Shown: positions 8,326 to 18,340, numbered from the stretch's first letter. The stretch: 20,311 nt of DNA from Larix sibirica (GCA_004151065.3 NWUY0300014790.1:21684-41994), one strand, 5' to 3'. Program-made: numbers and translations. The notes: generated by a model not told the origin, from the letters alone.

Positions 8326-9532
8326 TAAACTATAACTTAAGTTTTTATTTTCCTTCTTATTGCTTCAGCTTTAGAATTAAAACTGCAATTTCAATAAAAA
8401 GTAGATCCATTTGAGAAAGCATTGGCCTACCAAATTGGGAGAAAGTCATGTCCTAAATGAGATGATCTAAGTTTATAGTAACTTGGGTTGTAGGATGAAG
8501 GTAAATATTTCAACCTAGTATCAACCCACTAAAAACTCTATGAATCATAATGGAATGCCATTGCTTAAACATTTTATAAATTTGATCTTTTCTTGTTACT
8601 CCAAATGATGGGTAAAATTAAATGTATACTTCAGCAATCAAGTTTAATTTTTGAGGTGACAATATTTTGAGATGTAAAATGAAAAACGATGGCTATTTAC
8701 CCATCAAATTTCAAATCTAAGTGGGAGGTGCCCATGTGCCATATCATTTCCTTGCGATTTATGTGGAAACAATCCTCACTTTCCTCTAAAAAAAATTATT
8801 GAAAACAAATTATTTATCCCATGGAAGAAGATGATGTTGGCTGTAAACAAGGAACACTATGGACCTTTGTGAAGTTGGAAGAGTAGTGCTGAGATGGTGA
8901 GGGAAAATTGAGAGTCAACTGGTTGATATAATTAGCAATTGAGAATTATGAGAATGTGATCATGAAAAGATAGAATTGGAAAATAAAGGATCATTGTGCT
9001 CTAAAGGACATTGATTGTGTGAACTATGCAAGACCACTCAAGGTGAATATGCCTGTATGTTGATTTTGGATGAATGATGTCCTTTAAGCACTAACACGCT
9101 CCTACTTGGAGTGTAAAACTAAGTAACTCTAAGTCCTCTTGCACTAGATAAGACTTCCTTCATGGATTAAGGCTTTTACTTCGAGTATTGAACTAAAGTA
9201 GGGAACATACACCTTCTTACATGGCACATGGGAACGCCATTTTAGATTGGACACACTTTTCCATAAGGGTGTGTGGCTCCACAAAGTAATTAACATGTAT
9301 AATATTTAAATAAAGCATGTTGAAAATCTCTATACATTTTTAGTTAAGTTTAAAATTGTGTATCCATTGTATATTTATTATATAGAAACATTTTCCAAGT
9401 AATAAAATAAAAAAATATACTATGGATTTTCAATTTAAACATTGTTATATTTTGTATTGAATTTATTATAATTTTTTAAAATAAAACTCATTATACATAA
9501 ATAATTATTTTATTTCCGTGCTAGACCTTTCT
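8326..9532. other. AT-rich region, nothing recognised
   Basis: There are no protein-like frames on either strand. A short inverted pair, CTAAAGGACAT near 9001 and ATGTCCTTTAAG near 9079, could form a loop of about 70 bases; there is no other support for it. From 9300 on the sequence is extremely A/T-rich. Confidence 0.4.
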
Positions 9533-9686
9533 CATAATAAAGTGAAAACACCTTTCGATTCGCAAATAAAGAGATTCTGCTTTAAAAATTACTTTTGAAT
9601 CTTACCATCATAATGAATTGGGAAAACACCTTTGGATGCATAATAAAGAAATTTTGTTTAAAAAAAAATACTTAAATAGAATCTTA
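9533..9686. repeat. Two tandem units of about 76 bp
   Basis: CATAAT(A/G)AA..TG-GAAAACACCTTT-GAT-C-AATAAAGA-ATT occurs from 9533 and again from 9609. Both end in GAATCTTA. The second unit has an expanded A-run. The sequence is AT-rich and not coding. Confidence 0.65.
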
Positions 9687-9823
9687 AAATTTATGATTAT
9701 ATATGATTCATCATTAAAATGTGTTATATTTAATATTAATTTAAAAATTAAATCATACGAAAATTAATTGAATAATTAAATTAAGTGTATGTTAATAGAA
9801 AAATGAAGTGCAACTTGAAGAAC

Positions 9824-10482
9824 AGCACTAAATTGACAAATAATATTCAAGATTGTTGTAAAGTAAGGTATTTGTATTAAAGCTATTATTTGTATTTCAA
9901 TTTTACTCTCGTGCTCATCCAGTATACAAGAGCATATCTATAAAACTATAAATAAATTAAAAGGTTTTCTCAACATTTACACTCTAAAAAGGGTTTGCAC
10001 TTCGAAAGATTTGATCCCTCTAGGCATTTGGTAGATCCCTTTTAATATGGATCTATGATGGTTTAACACAAACCTTCTAGATATCTTACAACTACCAAGA
10101 AGACCAACACTAAATTGACAGATAATATTCAAGATTGTTGTAGAGTTAGGTATTTGCATTAAAGCCATTATTTGTATTTCAATCTTACCTTATATTTTTG
10201 CTCCGAAGAGGCCCATTCTACAGCCCAGTAGGGGGGATGTGTAACTCCTTAGGTAGGTAACAAGTGTCTTTTTAAAAAAATTAAAATATTTTAAAAATAA
10301 CATGTCGGCTATTTAAAACATTTACAAGAGTATATATATAAAACTATAAATAAATTAAAAGGTTTCCTCGACATTTACATTACCTAAAGGGATTTGATCC
10401 CTCTCGACACTTGATAGAGCCCTTTTAAGATAGATCTATGCTGATTTAACATAAACCTTCTAGATATCTTACAACTACCAAG
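9824..10482. repeat. Interleaved duplication A-B-A'-insert-B'
   Basis: Block A (9824-9910, GCACTAAATTGACA...) recurs at 10106-10192, offset 282. Block B (9925-10099, TACAAGAG...ACTACCAAG) recurs at 10323-10482, offset 398. Between A' and B' lie about 130 bases not present between A and B. The pattern fits a tandem duplication of an A-B unit followed by an insertion in the second unit, or a deletion in the first. The ambiguous base at 10485 follows two bases after the end of B'. No protein is encoded. Confidence 0.8.
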
Positions 10483-10485
10483 GGN

Positions 10486-11217
10486 AGGCTAAGGGATTGG
10501 AGCCACATATGTACTTTGATTTTATTATCGTTTTAGTCTCTTTGAGAAAGGTGATGTAGATATCTTTGTAATTTTTTGTTTCTTTGGGGATGAGGATGTG
10601 GTTGCCTCTATGCATACCTCTTATTATATTATATTTTCTCCTTTGCAATTATGTAATGTAAATATAAGAAGTATTTTTCAAAACTAAAAAATATCTTAGT
10701 TCAAAGTATATTTTCCTATGAAATTCCATGTTGAGTTATGCATAGATTGAATGATAAACATAATAAATTTACTTGAGAATATTGCATTTCCATATATTCT
10801 CAAAATATATTTTAGTGTATGCACTTCTAAGATTTATGATTTACATGATAAAACACAAAATATACTTAAATGCAAAATCTACTTTAGATTATGGAATGGA
10901 ATTCTGTTTGAAGTAAGTGTGTTAATTGAAAACATATGCTTAAGATTTTTTTTTTCTTTTAACGGAAATGAGTACTTTTATATTCACAAAAAAAGGTTGT
11001 GGCCTTACTGGACAAACCTGTGTACATCATTCTGTTTCAAAATAGGAAACCGACATATGCATTTACAAAATACAAAATTTATGGCTCACACCAGTAAGAG
11101 ACTACAAAAATGATGAGTTTAGCATCTATTTTACTGAAGTAGACCTTATATAAATGATGGTCTAGAAAAAAAACTCTTAATAATCATTACAAATTTCAAA
11201 AAATAAGGGTCTGGCCT
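10486..11217. other. AT-rich region, possible 3' flank of the minus-strand frames
   Basis: A plus-strand open stretch (10751-11113, 120 codons) is rich in Ile, Phe, Tyr and Lys, as random AT-rich DNA would be, so it is not called. On the minus strand this region lies directly downstream of the stop at 11218 and may hold 3' untranslated sequence; no clear polyadenylation signal could be fixed. Confidence 0.3.
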
Positions 11218-11811
11218 CTACATGCCTATTGCCTTATTCTCAACATTCAGAGGAAGGCTTTGCAGAGCTTCAATACTTGCACGATCCTCTTTTCTCTCCA
11301 TTTCTTCCATTTTTTGGGTTTCACCTTTTGAGTCACCCGAATATTCAGAAGCAACAATTTTCAACTTGTCATCATAATTTGGAAGTCCCCCCTGAAACTG
11401 AGATTGCACCTTGAGCTATAGGGCCTTGATTTGATCCTCATGCTCATCCTTTTGACCTTTAAGAGAATGAATTTCAACTTTATCCATGATGATCATGGTT
11501 TCCAGCTTGTTCACTTGTGCACTCAACATTTCCAATTGAATATGCATAATTGACAAATTACAAGCAACAATACTTGCCATGGTTTTGTCACAATCCTCCA
11601 TTTTATTTAGCACTTGTAGAATTGAGTCAATATTTCCAGCATTCAAGCTCTCTGTTCCCCTCCCTATAATTTCCTTTGACTCGCTTATCTTCTCCATCAA
11701 AATACACTTTTTCCTTTCCCTAGCTTCACTTGCCAAACCACAATAGACTGCTTGACACATTAAGAATTTACAACAGGAAGGGTGTTGAAAATCACAGGTT
11801 CCCAATTCCAA
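11218..11811 (-). pseudogene. Unrecognised helical protein, downstream copy, one in-frame stop
   Basis: The frame is open from 11811 to 11416 (131 codons), meets a TAG at 11416-11418, then continues in the same frame to the stop at 11218, about 197 codons in all. The first codon of the open stretch is TTG; the first ATG is residue 18 (11760). The N-terminal part is Cys-rich (FQHPSCCKFLMCQAVYCGL), then charged (EARERKKC), then a long predicted helix with heptad-like Leu/Ile/Met (LQVLNKMEDCDK to KLETMIIM). The C-terminal part is polar and acidic (GDSKGETQKMEEMERKEDR). The family is not recognised. The TAG in CTA-TAG-CTC is what a CAG codon gives after C-to-T change. The first 361 bases (11451-11811) lie in a tandem duplication. 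It could be one exon of a plant gene or a relic. Confidence 0.45.
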
Positions 11812-12240
11812 GGCCTTGCAATTTGAAACTATAAAATTGCTCCAGTTTGACCTTTAAGAGAATGAATTTCAACTTTAGCCATGATGATCATGGTTTTCAG
11901 CTTGGTCACTTGTGCACTCAACATTTGCAATTGAATGTGCATAATTGACAAATTACGAGCAACAATACTTTCCAGGGTTTTGTCACAATCCTCCATTTTA
12001 TTTAGCACTTGTAGAATTGAGTCAATATTTCCAGCATTCAAGCTCTCCGTTCCCCTCCCTATAATTTCCTTTGACTCGCTTATCTTCTCCATCAAAATAC
12101 ACTTTTTCCTTTCCCTAGCTTCACTTGCCAAACCACAATAGACTGCTTGACACATTAAGAATTTACAACATGAAGGATGTTGAAAATCACAGGTTCCCAA
12201 TTCCAAGGCCTTGCAATTTGAAACTATAAAATTGCTCCAG
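11451..12240. repeat. 395-bp tandem duplication, two units
   Basis: Units 11451-11845 and 11846-12240 abut exactly. I count 11 substitutions and no indels by eye, about 97 percent identity. Each unit starts TTTGACCTTTAAGAG and ends ATTGCTCCAG. Direct abutment without transposon ends suggests unequal exchange or replication slippage. Confidence 0.95.
11829..12206 (-). pseudogene. Upstream tandem copy of the same protein
   Basis: This is a 125-codon frame starting exactly 395 bases upstream (minus sense) of the homologous position in the downstream copy. It keeps the Cys-rich start and the helix but ends GQTGAIL after crossing the duplication junction into the next unit, losing the acidic tail. 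Compared with the other copy, seven of the eleven nucleotide differences change an amino acid (for example Met-Ala to Leu-Glu, Cys to Arg, Asn to Thr, Asp to Ala), so no protein-level constraint is evident. It lacks an ATG at the left end. Confidence 0.45.
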
Positions 12241-12620
12241 TTTACCCATAAAAAAGCAATTATACTTCTCTATGAAATTCTAGAATGCCAACTATTTTTC
12301 CATTTGAAAATGCATACCTTAACATATGAAAAACTTGAAATTGTGCCCATTGTTAGTTTCAGACTTAACGAAAGGAAAGGCTACTTTCCACATTAAGAAT
12401 CTACATCAGGAGGGGTGTTGAAAATCATAGATTTCCAATTCTAATTCCTTGTAATATGATACTATGAAATTTCTCCAATTTACCCCTAAACAGACAACTA
12501 TAGTTCCATACAAAATTTCAAAAGGACTACTATTTTTCCAATTCAATATGTGTACCTTTACACATATGAAAAATTGAATTTGTGTCCTCAATTAGTTTTC
12601 AACTTAATGAAAGGAAGTCT
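12151..12620. repeat. Older tandem repeat of about 238 bp overlapping the newer one
   Basis: Units begin CACATTAAGAAT at 12151 and 12389. Shared blocks are GGTGTTGAAAATCA, TTTCCAATTC/TTCCCAATTCC, TTTACCC, ACTATTTTTCCA, CATATGAAAAA-TTGAA and TTAATGAAAGGAA. Divergence is much higher than in the 395-bp repeat, so this duplication is older. On the minus strand the second unit carries a 61-codon frame (12591-12406) whose end, VNWRNFIVSYYKELELEIYDFQHPS, parallels the start of the 395-bp unit frames. Confidence 0.8.
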
Positions 12621-12874
12621 TACCACTGTAAATGACCTCCTCCTCTGACAAAGGTTCTTGTAGCATGGGTGGCCCTCAACATTCAAGCAAACTTCAGGAA
12701 CAAGGCGTACGCTTAAAAAAATCCAATGACATGACTTTAAACTTTCTACAAGTCCTATGAGGAGAATGAAATGAATTTACCTCCCATAATCCACTAGAGA
12801 TATGGTAATTAGTATCTTACCAACTGAATTTGAATATCTGGTAACTTTAATCCACCATGTTTCATCCCAAAATT

Positions 12875-13132
12875 TCACCGTTTACTAATGTAATCACCCT
12901 CCAACATGTCCCAAGAAATGACAGTATCCCTCATAATTATCTTGTCATAACTAAATTCCGAAGTACATACAAACTCCATCAATTCCATCATGTTCTCACA
13001 CTCCATATCTCTCTCCAAGCATATCACCATTAACTCTTTGGAGATTGCTTTCTTAAATGTAGTAGTTTGCATAATGTTTCTTTGCCACATGTAAGCATGA
13101 GATCGATTTTTGACCACTGAATTGATATTCAT
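12875..13132 (-). CDS. Unrecognised 85-residue frame
   Basis: The minus strand runs from ATG 13132 to TAA at 12875. The product is polar and Met-rich (MQTTTFKKAISKELMVICLE, MECENMMELMEFV) with an acidic middle and the ending MLEGDYISKR. It has no visible signal peptide or membrane segment. I recognise no family. It lies on the same strand as, and upstream of, the frames at 11.2-12.6 kb, so it could be an upstream exon of the same gene. It begins only about 70 bases after the LINE remnant ends, so it could also be flanking or transduced sequence. Confidence 0.3.
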   Translation of the reverse strand: MNINSVVKNRSHAYMWQRNIMQTTTFKKAISKELMVICLERDMECENMMELMEFVCTSEFSYDKIIMRDTVISWDMLEGDYISKR

Positions 13133-13249
13133 TATTCATTTTCTTTGGAATAATTACCATTAATGAGATATAGTTCACACATACTTGGTGGTGGAACTGG
13201 GGGATAGAGTAATAAATAGTCTCTCCCCCATGGAATTCTATGATACCTT

Positions 13250-13693
13250 AGTCGAAGTTACATGCGATGTTTTCCTGACGATCAACTTGTTTATTTAATT
13301 CATGAAGAGAATGAAAGGCATACATTTATTCAATGTCTAAGACCAATTGTTGAATTCTCCACAATATTCGACATAGAGGTCCTTCCTTTGGCTTTGTTTT
13401 GGAGATCAAATGACAGATCATAATCACTGAATCCCCAACTACTATTATATGTATTATATTCCATTGATATGCTTGAGTCAAACCTTGCCAAAGTGCTAAG
13501 AATATAGCTTGGTTATTTGAAGACACCCCAATCCCCACGAATAATTATTCTTAATTTTCCCTCTAGGGTCGAAGAGCACCCCCCCCTCACCTTCCAACCT
13601 TGGATTATTCTTAGCAGCTCCATCAAAGAACAATATATGATATTTTTGTTCTTCAATCCATTCATCCAACTTTGAATGATTTATCCTTAGCAA
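13250..13693 (-). other. RNase H domain of ORF2, one catalytic residue lost
   Basis: It removes RNA from the RNA:DNA hybrid. FFDGAAKNNP (first Asp kept, about 13624), a frameshift at a G-run near 13538, NNQAIFLALWQGL (the family Glu of the A-E-x-x-AL motif is absent), VVGDSVIM (Asp kept), and ELNKQVDRQENIAC (family EHN-x-x-AD; final Asp kept). Not all plant LINEs carry this domain; those that do place it at the C-terminus as here. Confidence 0.83.
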
Positions 13694-14097
13694 CCATTTT
13701 TCATTTTCTTTTACCCTTGGATTTGCCTATTGGATACCTTTCCTTGGATGGTCTAACAAGCTTTGCAGCCAAAACCTTTCTTCTATAACAAGATTTGCAA
13801 TTCTTTGTTTAGTCTATCCTTTAAATGTGATAGTTTCTTGCATCATGGCCCATGCCTGTCCTACAACTGTTCTCTCATTTTTTTCTTGTTTTTTAATATA
13901 AGAGTATTCCTAACTAACCAAATCTTCCAAATGATGAAGTAAGGTAGGGATTTCCAAACCTGCTTCAGCAGTGGCTTATTGATAAAATTCCTCAGGTACT
14001 TTTGATGCCAAGTTACAAATGTTTCTCTCCATTTTTTTTGGGATAAATGAATTGATTCCGAGTCCTTCGAATGTTCTCCTCTAAACTTCTAATGCAA

Positions 14098-14161
14098 ATT
14101 CACACTTCAAGAATAAATGCTTCACACTTTCTTCTTCTTGCCTACATATATGACATTGATA
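14098..14161 (-). other. zf-RVT zinc-binding motif of ORF2
   Basis: The minus strand reads QCHICRQEEESVKHLFLKC, the C-x2-C...H-x4-C pattern of the zf-RVT domain that follows reverse transcriptase in plant LINEs. All four metal ligands are present. Upstream (14900-14560) lies the typical GGL-x-IRD-x-x-LLNKTL and EEAWWKNVVTRKY linker. Confidence 0.82.
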
Positions 14162-15170
14162 AGGTCCTTGTAGATATTTTCTACGAAGATTGTCAAAGGT
14201 TAACTTTTTTCATGAAATAACACCCAACTGAAGAGCTTTATTTCTTGCAGAGCATTGCTTTTCCAAATTGTAGAACATATTGAATTTCTGGGAAAGTCAC
14301 TTATGTCATTCTTTTGTTTTGCGTATCCTTCCTTTACTGTATAATTGCAACATTTTGGACCCCATACCCTCCTATCCATGATTGAGTGGTTTGTAGGGGA
14401 AATTCCATTTAATTTTTTTTTTCATAATTATCCATTGATGATATAATTCCCCCAAGAGGTTAAGGGTTCTCCATCCCTTCCATATTCCTTTGGCATCCCA
14501 CTCAATGATATCAACTAGAGTATGGAGATTGTTTTCCTTCATCCAGTTTTGTAATTGTATTAAAGTGACATTATTGCTAACTCAACCATTCCTAAAATAC
14601 GATCCTCCCCAATTCTTATACTTTGTCCATTCCTTGGAATCCATGAAGCTTGAATTTTAACAATGTCTATTGAATCTTTACATAAAATACATACGGCTGT
14701 GCATGGATTGTTCTTAAATTTCTGGTCTGTAACTTTGCTTCGGTCTAAGAGGATATATTTCCTAGTTACAACATTCTTCCACCATGCTTCTTCCCCTCTA
14801 GTTATGTTCCAAACAATTTTGTCCCTCAAAGTTTTGTTTAGCAAACCAATGTCCCTAATTTATAAACCTCCTTTGTTTTTAGATGCCAACACTTGTTTCC
14901 AATTTACCAAATGATATTTTTTAGCATTGGCTTTTCCACCCTGCCATAAAAATTTAAGTTGAAGACTATCGATCTGTCAAAAAATTCCAACTGGTACTAG
15001 CAAGATGGAGTTCTAATAGATGGCTAATGAAGACAAAGTTGATTTTATTAGCACTACTCTACTAGCTAGGTTGAGCCACTAGGTTTCCCATTGCTCTGTT
15101 TTTTTCCTGATTTATTAAAGCACACTCCTCCAATCCAACGCCTGAGGTCTCCCTAGGAAGATGGGGATTC

Positions 15171-16117
15171 CTAAGTAGATGAAATAATTCCAGTCTTTCT
15201 TGGCAGAAAATCCCAAAACTCAGCAATATTTTTAAGGCTTGCAACTGATATATTCCATCCATAAACACATAATTTATGATTATTTACTTCTCCTCTTGAA
15301 GCCCTTAAATTTCTGTCCACAATGCTTAGGAATCTATCTACTATCACCATTGTTGCTCCACCTAACAACAAAGTGTCATCTTCAAACTAGGAATGATTCA
15401 GGTCCTTAACTCCTTTGACTATTTTGATACCCAGGAGATTTCCAATATTCCTTTGATATTTGAGTCTTCTATTTAGAGAATCTTTCATAAGGATATAAAT
15501 CATGGGGGAGAGTGGGAATCCATGTCGCAATCCCTTTTTCCCATGGAAGAAATTAATGATTCTTCCATTTACCAATAGTGCTATCCAAGGGTTTGTTATG
15601 CATGATATTACCCATCTTATAAAGGAAACAAAGAATCCAAATTTATTGAGTACTGTTGACATGAATGCGTGTCACACTCTATCGAAAGTGTTGGCCATAT
15701 CCATTTTTATAACCATTCCTCACTCTTTCCTAACTTTACTAGAGTGGATTGCTTCTTGAACTAGGATAATATGGTCAAGAATTTGTCTTTTGGGAATGAA
15801 ACCCCCTTGTTTTTTGATATTAATTGGGACAAGAATGGTTTGAATCTGTTGGCTAAAATCTTTGATGTTATTTTGCAAGAATAATTTCACAATGAGATTG
15901 GATTGAACCTAGAGAAGGTTTCTAGATTTTTCTCTTTCGGAATTAGAGCTAGGAATGAGGAATTTCTACTCCCCCCCCAATTTTCCTTTTTTTTCAGAGA
16001 ACATTTAACCATCTTACATAAATATGTTTTTATTAACTCCCAATTTTTTTTGTAAAATGATATAGGGAAACCATCAGGCCTTGGAGCTTTGTGGGGATCT
16101 AGATCCCTAGATTGCAT
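15171..16117 (-). other. Reverse transcriptase domain of ORF2
   Basis: Landmarks on the minus strand: HKAPRPDGFPISFYKK and SSFLALIPKE with FNPISL (fingers, 16117-15887); ILANRFKPF and GFIPKRQILDHII separated by a frameshift near 15802; motif A KMDMANTFDRV (15707-15674, catalytic Asp kept); motif B GLRHGFPLSPMIYIL; motif C FEDDTLLLG (15386-15375 for FEDD), where the family has FADD. Both catalytic Asp are kept, and Ala is changed to Glu. Thumb-like sequence with SRVVLIKS follows near 15030. Confidence 0.88.
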
Positions 16118-16759
16118 TTATTACCTCTCTTTCCTCTATTTATTTGTCTAATTCTTGATTGTCCATTTGTGAAATTAATGTGGGGATGTTGGCTATCATT
16201 TCCATAATTGTGTCATTATCCACTCTTATTGCTTTGATAGTAACAATTTAAAGTGTTGGAATGATTCTACCTTTATAGCATTGATTCCATAACTTTACTT
16301 CCATTCAGATTGGTGATATCTTAAACATTGTTTCTACTTTGCCTTTATTTTTCCCGTCTATGAAAAAATGAAGTATTCCTATATCCTGCTTGAAGCCAAA
16401 AACTTCTTGATTTTAATCTCCAGTACTCTTCCTCTTCTCTATGTACATTTTGGAGTCGTTTATGTGTTTCATTTTCCTCTAGTCTCTGCTATAAATTTGG
16501 ATTACCTGCTTCCATTTGTTCTTGAATTTCTACCAATCGTTCTTGAATCTTGTTTTTTTCAACAAAGGGATCAACATTTTTTCTGGACCAATGCTTAAGG
16601 GTCTATTTTATAACCTTTAATTTTGAATCCCATATAAAACTTGGAGAACCTTCCCTTTTTCTCTGCCAAGTTGAGTTGATAATCTCCACAGATTTAGGAT
16701 GATGAAGCTACAGGGGGTTGAATCTAAATGGTAATTGCCCATAATTTGTATATTTTATT

Positions 16760-17481
16760 AGAGAGAGACAAATTGGATTATAAACATATGTAGCTGAGGG
16801 AATAATAGATGATGAGATTTCCAAATATTCATCCAAGTAGCTATTACTAATTATAAATCTATCTAATCTTACTCCTATATATATTGACCCTATCCTTCTA
16901 TTTGACTATGCAAACTTTCCATTTTTGGTCTTTATGTCTATTAATTCCCAAGTTTATATCATATCTTCTAAATATTCTCTTGAAGCATCTCTTACACAAG
17001 CTCATCCCCTCTTTTATTCTGAAGAGAGAACTGTGTTTAAATCTCTTGCAAAAATGAAATTCCCCATCCCTATTATGTCTCTTTCATTTGAAATAGCTTG
17101 CCAACATTGTAACTTCTCTTTATAATGCATTGGAACACACAAATTAAAAACTTTAAAGCAATCTCTGGATGCAATACTTACTAGGTCTGAATAGATCCAA
17201 TGCTGGGTTTGTTTGGTTTCAATAAGTTCTAGCTCAATATTGTCCCATAGCATGTTAATTTCTCTTAATACCCCTCTTGAATTGACTGATATCCCTTTGC
17301 TTCCTTTCCTTTGCTTCTTAATACCCTTCTCGAGCATGTTAAATCTTCCATGGCCCTTTCCCTAAAGTTTAGTCTCCTAGAGAAGAAGAATTGAAGGTTT
17401 TTCCATCTTTATCAACTGTCTAAAGGTTTCCTCCTTGCTTCTACTATCCATCCCTCTACTATTCCAAGAGACTAATTTCAT
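16760..17481 (-). other. APE-type endonuclease domain of ORF2
   Basis: Conserved points in order: WNSRG (Asn kept), ETKL (Glu kept, preceded by a stop), the core ISVNSRGVLREINMLWD, FKVFNLCVPMH (family F-x-x-x-VY-P), ARDLNTVLSSE (family GDFN-x-IL-x-x-E; Asp and Asn kept) and RLDRFIIS. The final SDH catalytic motif is replaced: the text reads SATYVYNPICL where the family has SDH before P-I. Loss of the catalytic Asp and His would abolish nicking. Confidence 0.85.
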
Positions 17482-17489
17482 TATTTAAT

Positions 17490-18144
17490 TGATGTCTTGA
17501 TGGTTTTTCCCTTTTGGGAGCTCAGGGTCACAAGATTTCCTGCTCCATTAATCTTTGAGCTTGATATTAGGCTACGATCCAAGGTTTATTCGAGCCCTAA
17601 CATCGTTCCTTGTTTGCAATTACTTATCGAACTTCTTTAGCTGGATTTCTCCCTACTTTTTGAGAATTTCTTTCATCTCCCTCCACCATTTCTCTTTCTT
17701 CCTTGGTGATAGCTTGCCTCGCTTTTTTTCTTGTGACCACCCTCACTGATGTTATATGCATTTCCTATGATGCTCCGGTTTTTTGCTATGGACTATTTTG
17801 TCGGTTTCCCTTCTTTATCATATTCTACTGTGCGAAAATCAACTACAAGCAGAATAGATGGAAGTTTGGGTGGAAAAGAAGACCTTAGTTCATTCACTAT
17901 GGGAGCCACGACCTCGATAAATATTCCAGGATATTCTTGAAATAGTGATTCAAAGCGATTCAAAGATACTAGCGGTGGATCTGTTGGAACTACTGCTAGA
18001 GATGACGAGGAAGGAATGCCTATAGAATTAATTATAACAACCCATTTGTATTTATTTTGGCTATTTTCCATTGATCTTCTTGATTTTGAGGAGCAAAGAT
18101 TAAGTCCCATGCTTTATTATAATCTTTTTCAAAATAAAGGCATG
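17490..18144 (-). pseudogene. LINE ORF1, C-terminal part only
   Basis: The minus strand reads YFEKDYNKAWDLIFAP (18130-18090), then after a frameshift SSSSLAVVPTDPPLVSLNRF and an acidic/aromatic segment LFQEYPGIF to the stop near 17793. A Lys/Glu-rich tail with stops (KKEKWWREMKEILKK) continues toward ORF2. Its position directly upstream of ORF2 and the Pro-Pro-Leu-Val plus basic tail fit a LINE ORF1 C-terminus. The N-terminal RNA-binding domain is absent, cut off at 18144 where TGTTAG begins. Confidence 0.6.
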
Positions 18145-18330
18145 TGTTAGAAACATAATAATAATAAATAAATATATTAAGCGGAAAAAACAACCGTCAA
18201 CGTCAACAAAATTGAACCCAAGTGGATGGAATGAAATCCAACTAACCCCACCAACGAACCATCATATCCTTGACAAATATTAAATATAATTAATTGAGAG
18301 GTTGCCACTCCTCGCTATTAAATCCCAAAC

Positions 18331-18340
18331 TATATTTAAG
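18331..18340 (+). promoter_or_regulatory. TATA-like box in the second LTR
   Basis: TATATTTAAG lies about 190 bases inside the proposed LTR start and just upstream of the C/T-rich block, a suitable place for the LTR promoter. Support is by motif and position only. Confidence 0.3.

Larger units (their letters stand above)
13200..17481 (-). pseudogene. LINE ORF2 polyprotein relic (EN-RT-RNase H)
   Basis: ORF2 nicks target DNA and copies the element RNA into it. The start MKLVSWNSRGMD at 17481 is the typical APE-type endonuclease start. About 1,400 codon positions remain, close to full length for plant ORF2 proteins with an RNase H tail. Breaks include TAG codons at positions where the family has Gln (LLL-stop-ETKL-stop-GKG near 17370), a frameshift at the C-run near 15802, a stop just before the catalytic FEDD at 15375-15386, and a frameshift at the G-run near 13538. 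Segments join smoothly across breaks in other frames, so the loss is by point decay, not rearrangement. ORF1 lies nine bases upstream or slightly more, on the same strand. Confidence 0.9.
13200..18144 (-). mobile_element. Plant L1-type LINE retrotransposon, inactive
   Basis: The minus strand carries, in order, the C-terminal part of ORF1 (18144-17490), then ORF2 with endonuclease, reverse transcriptase, zf-RVT and RNase H parts (17481 to about 13200). This is the standard arrangement of plant L1-type LINEs. It moves by target-primed reverse transcription in the nucleus. The 5' end is missing at 18144, where another retroelement begins. The 3' end is not sharply defined: no poly(A) tail or target-site duplication is visible near 13130-13200. 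Many stops and frameshifts show an old copy. Confidence 0.9.

Noticed and set aside
10751-11113. 120-codon plus-strand frame with ATG
   Set aside because: The composition (Ile, Phe, Tyr, Lys, Asn) is that of random AT-rich DNA; it includes a run of T coding Phe and shows no recognisable motif.
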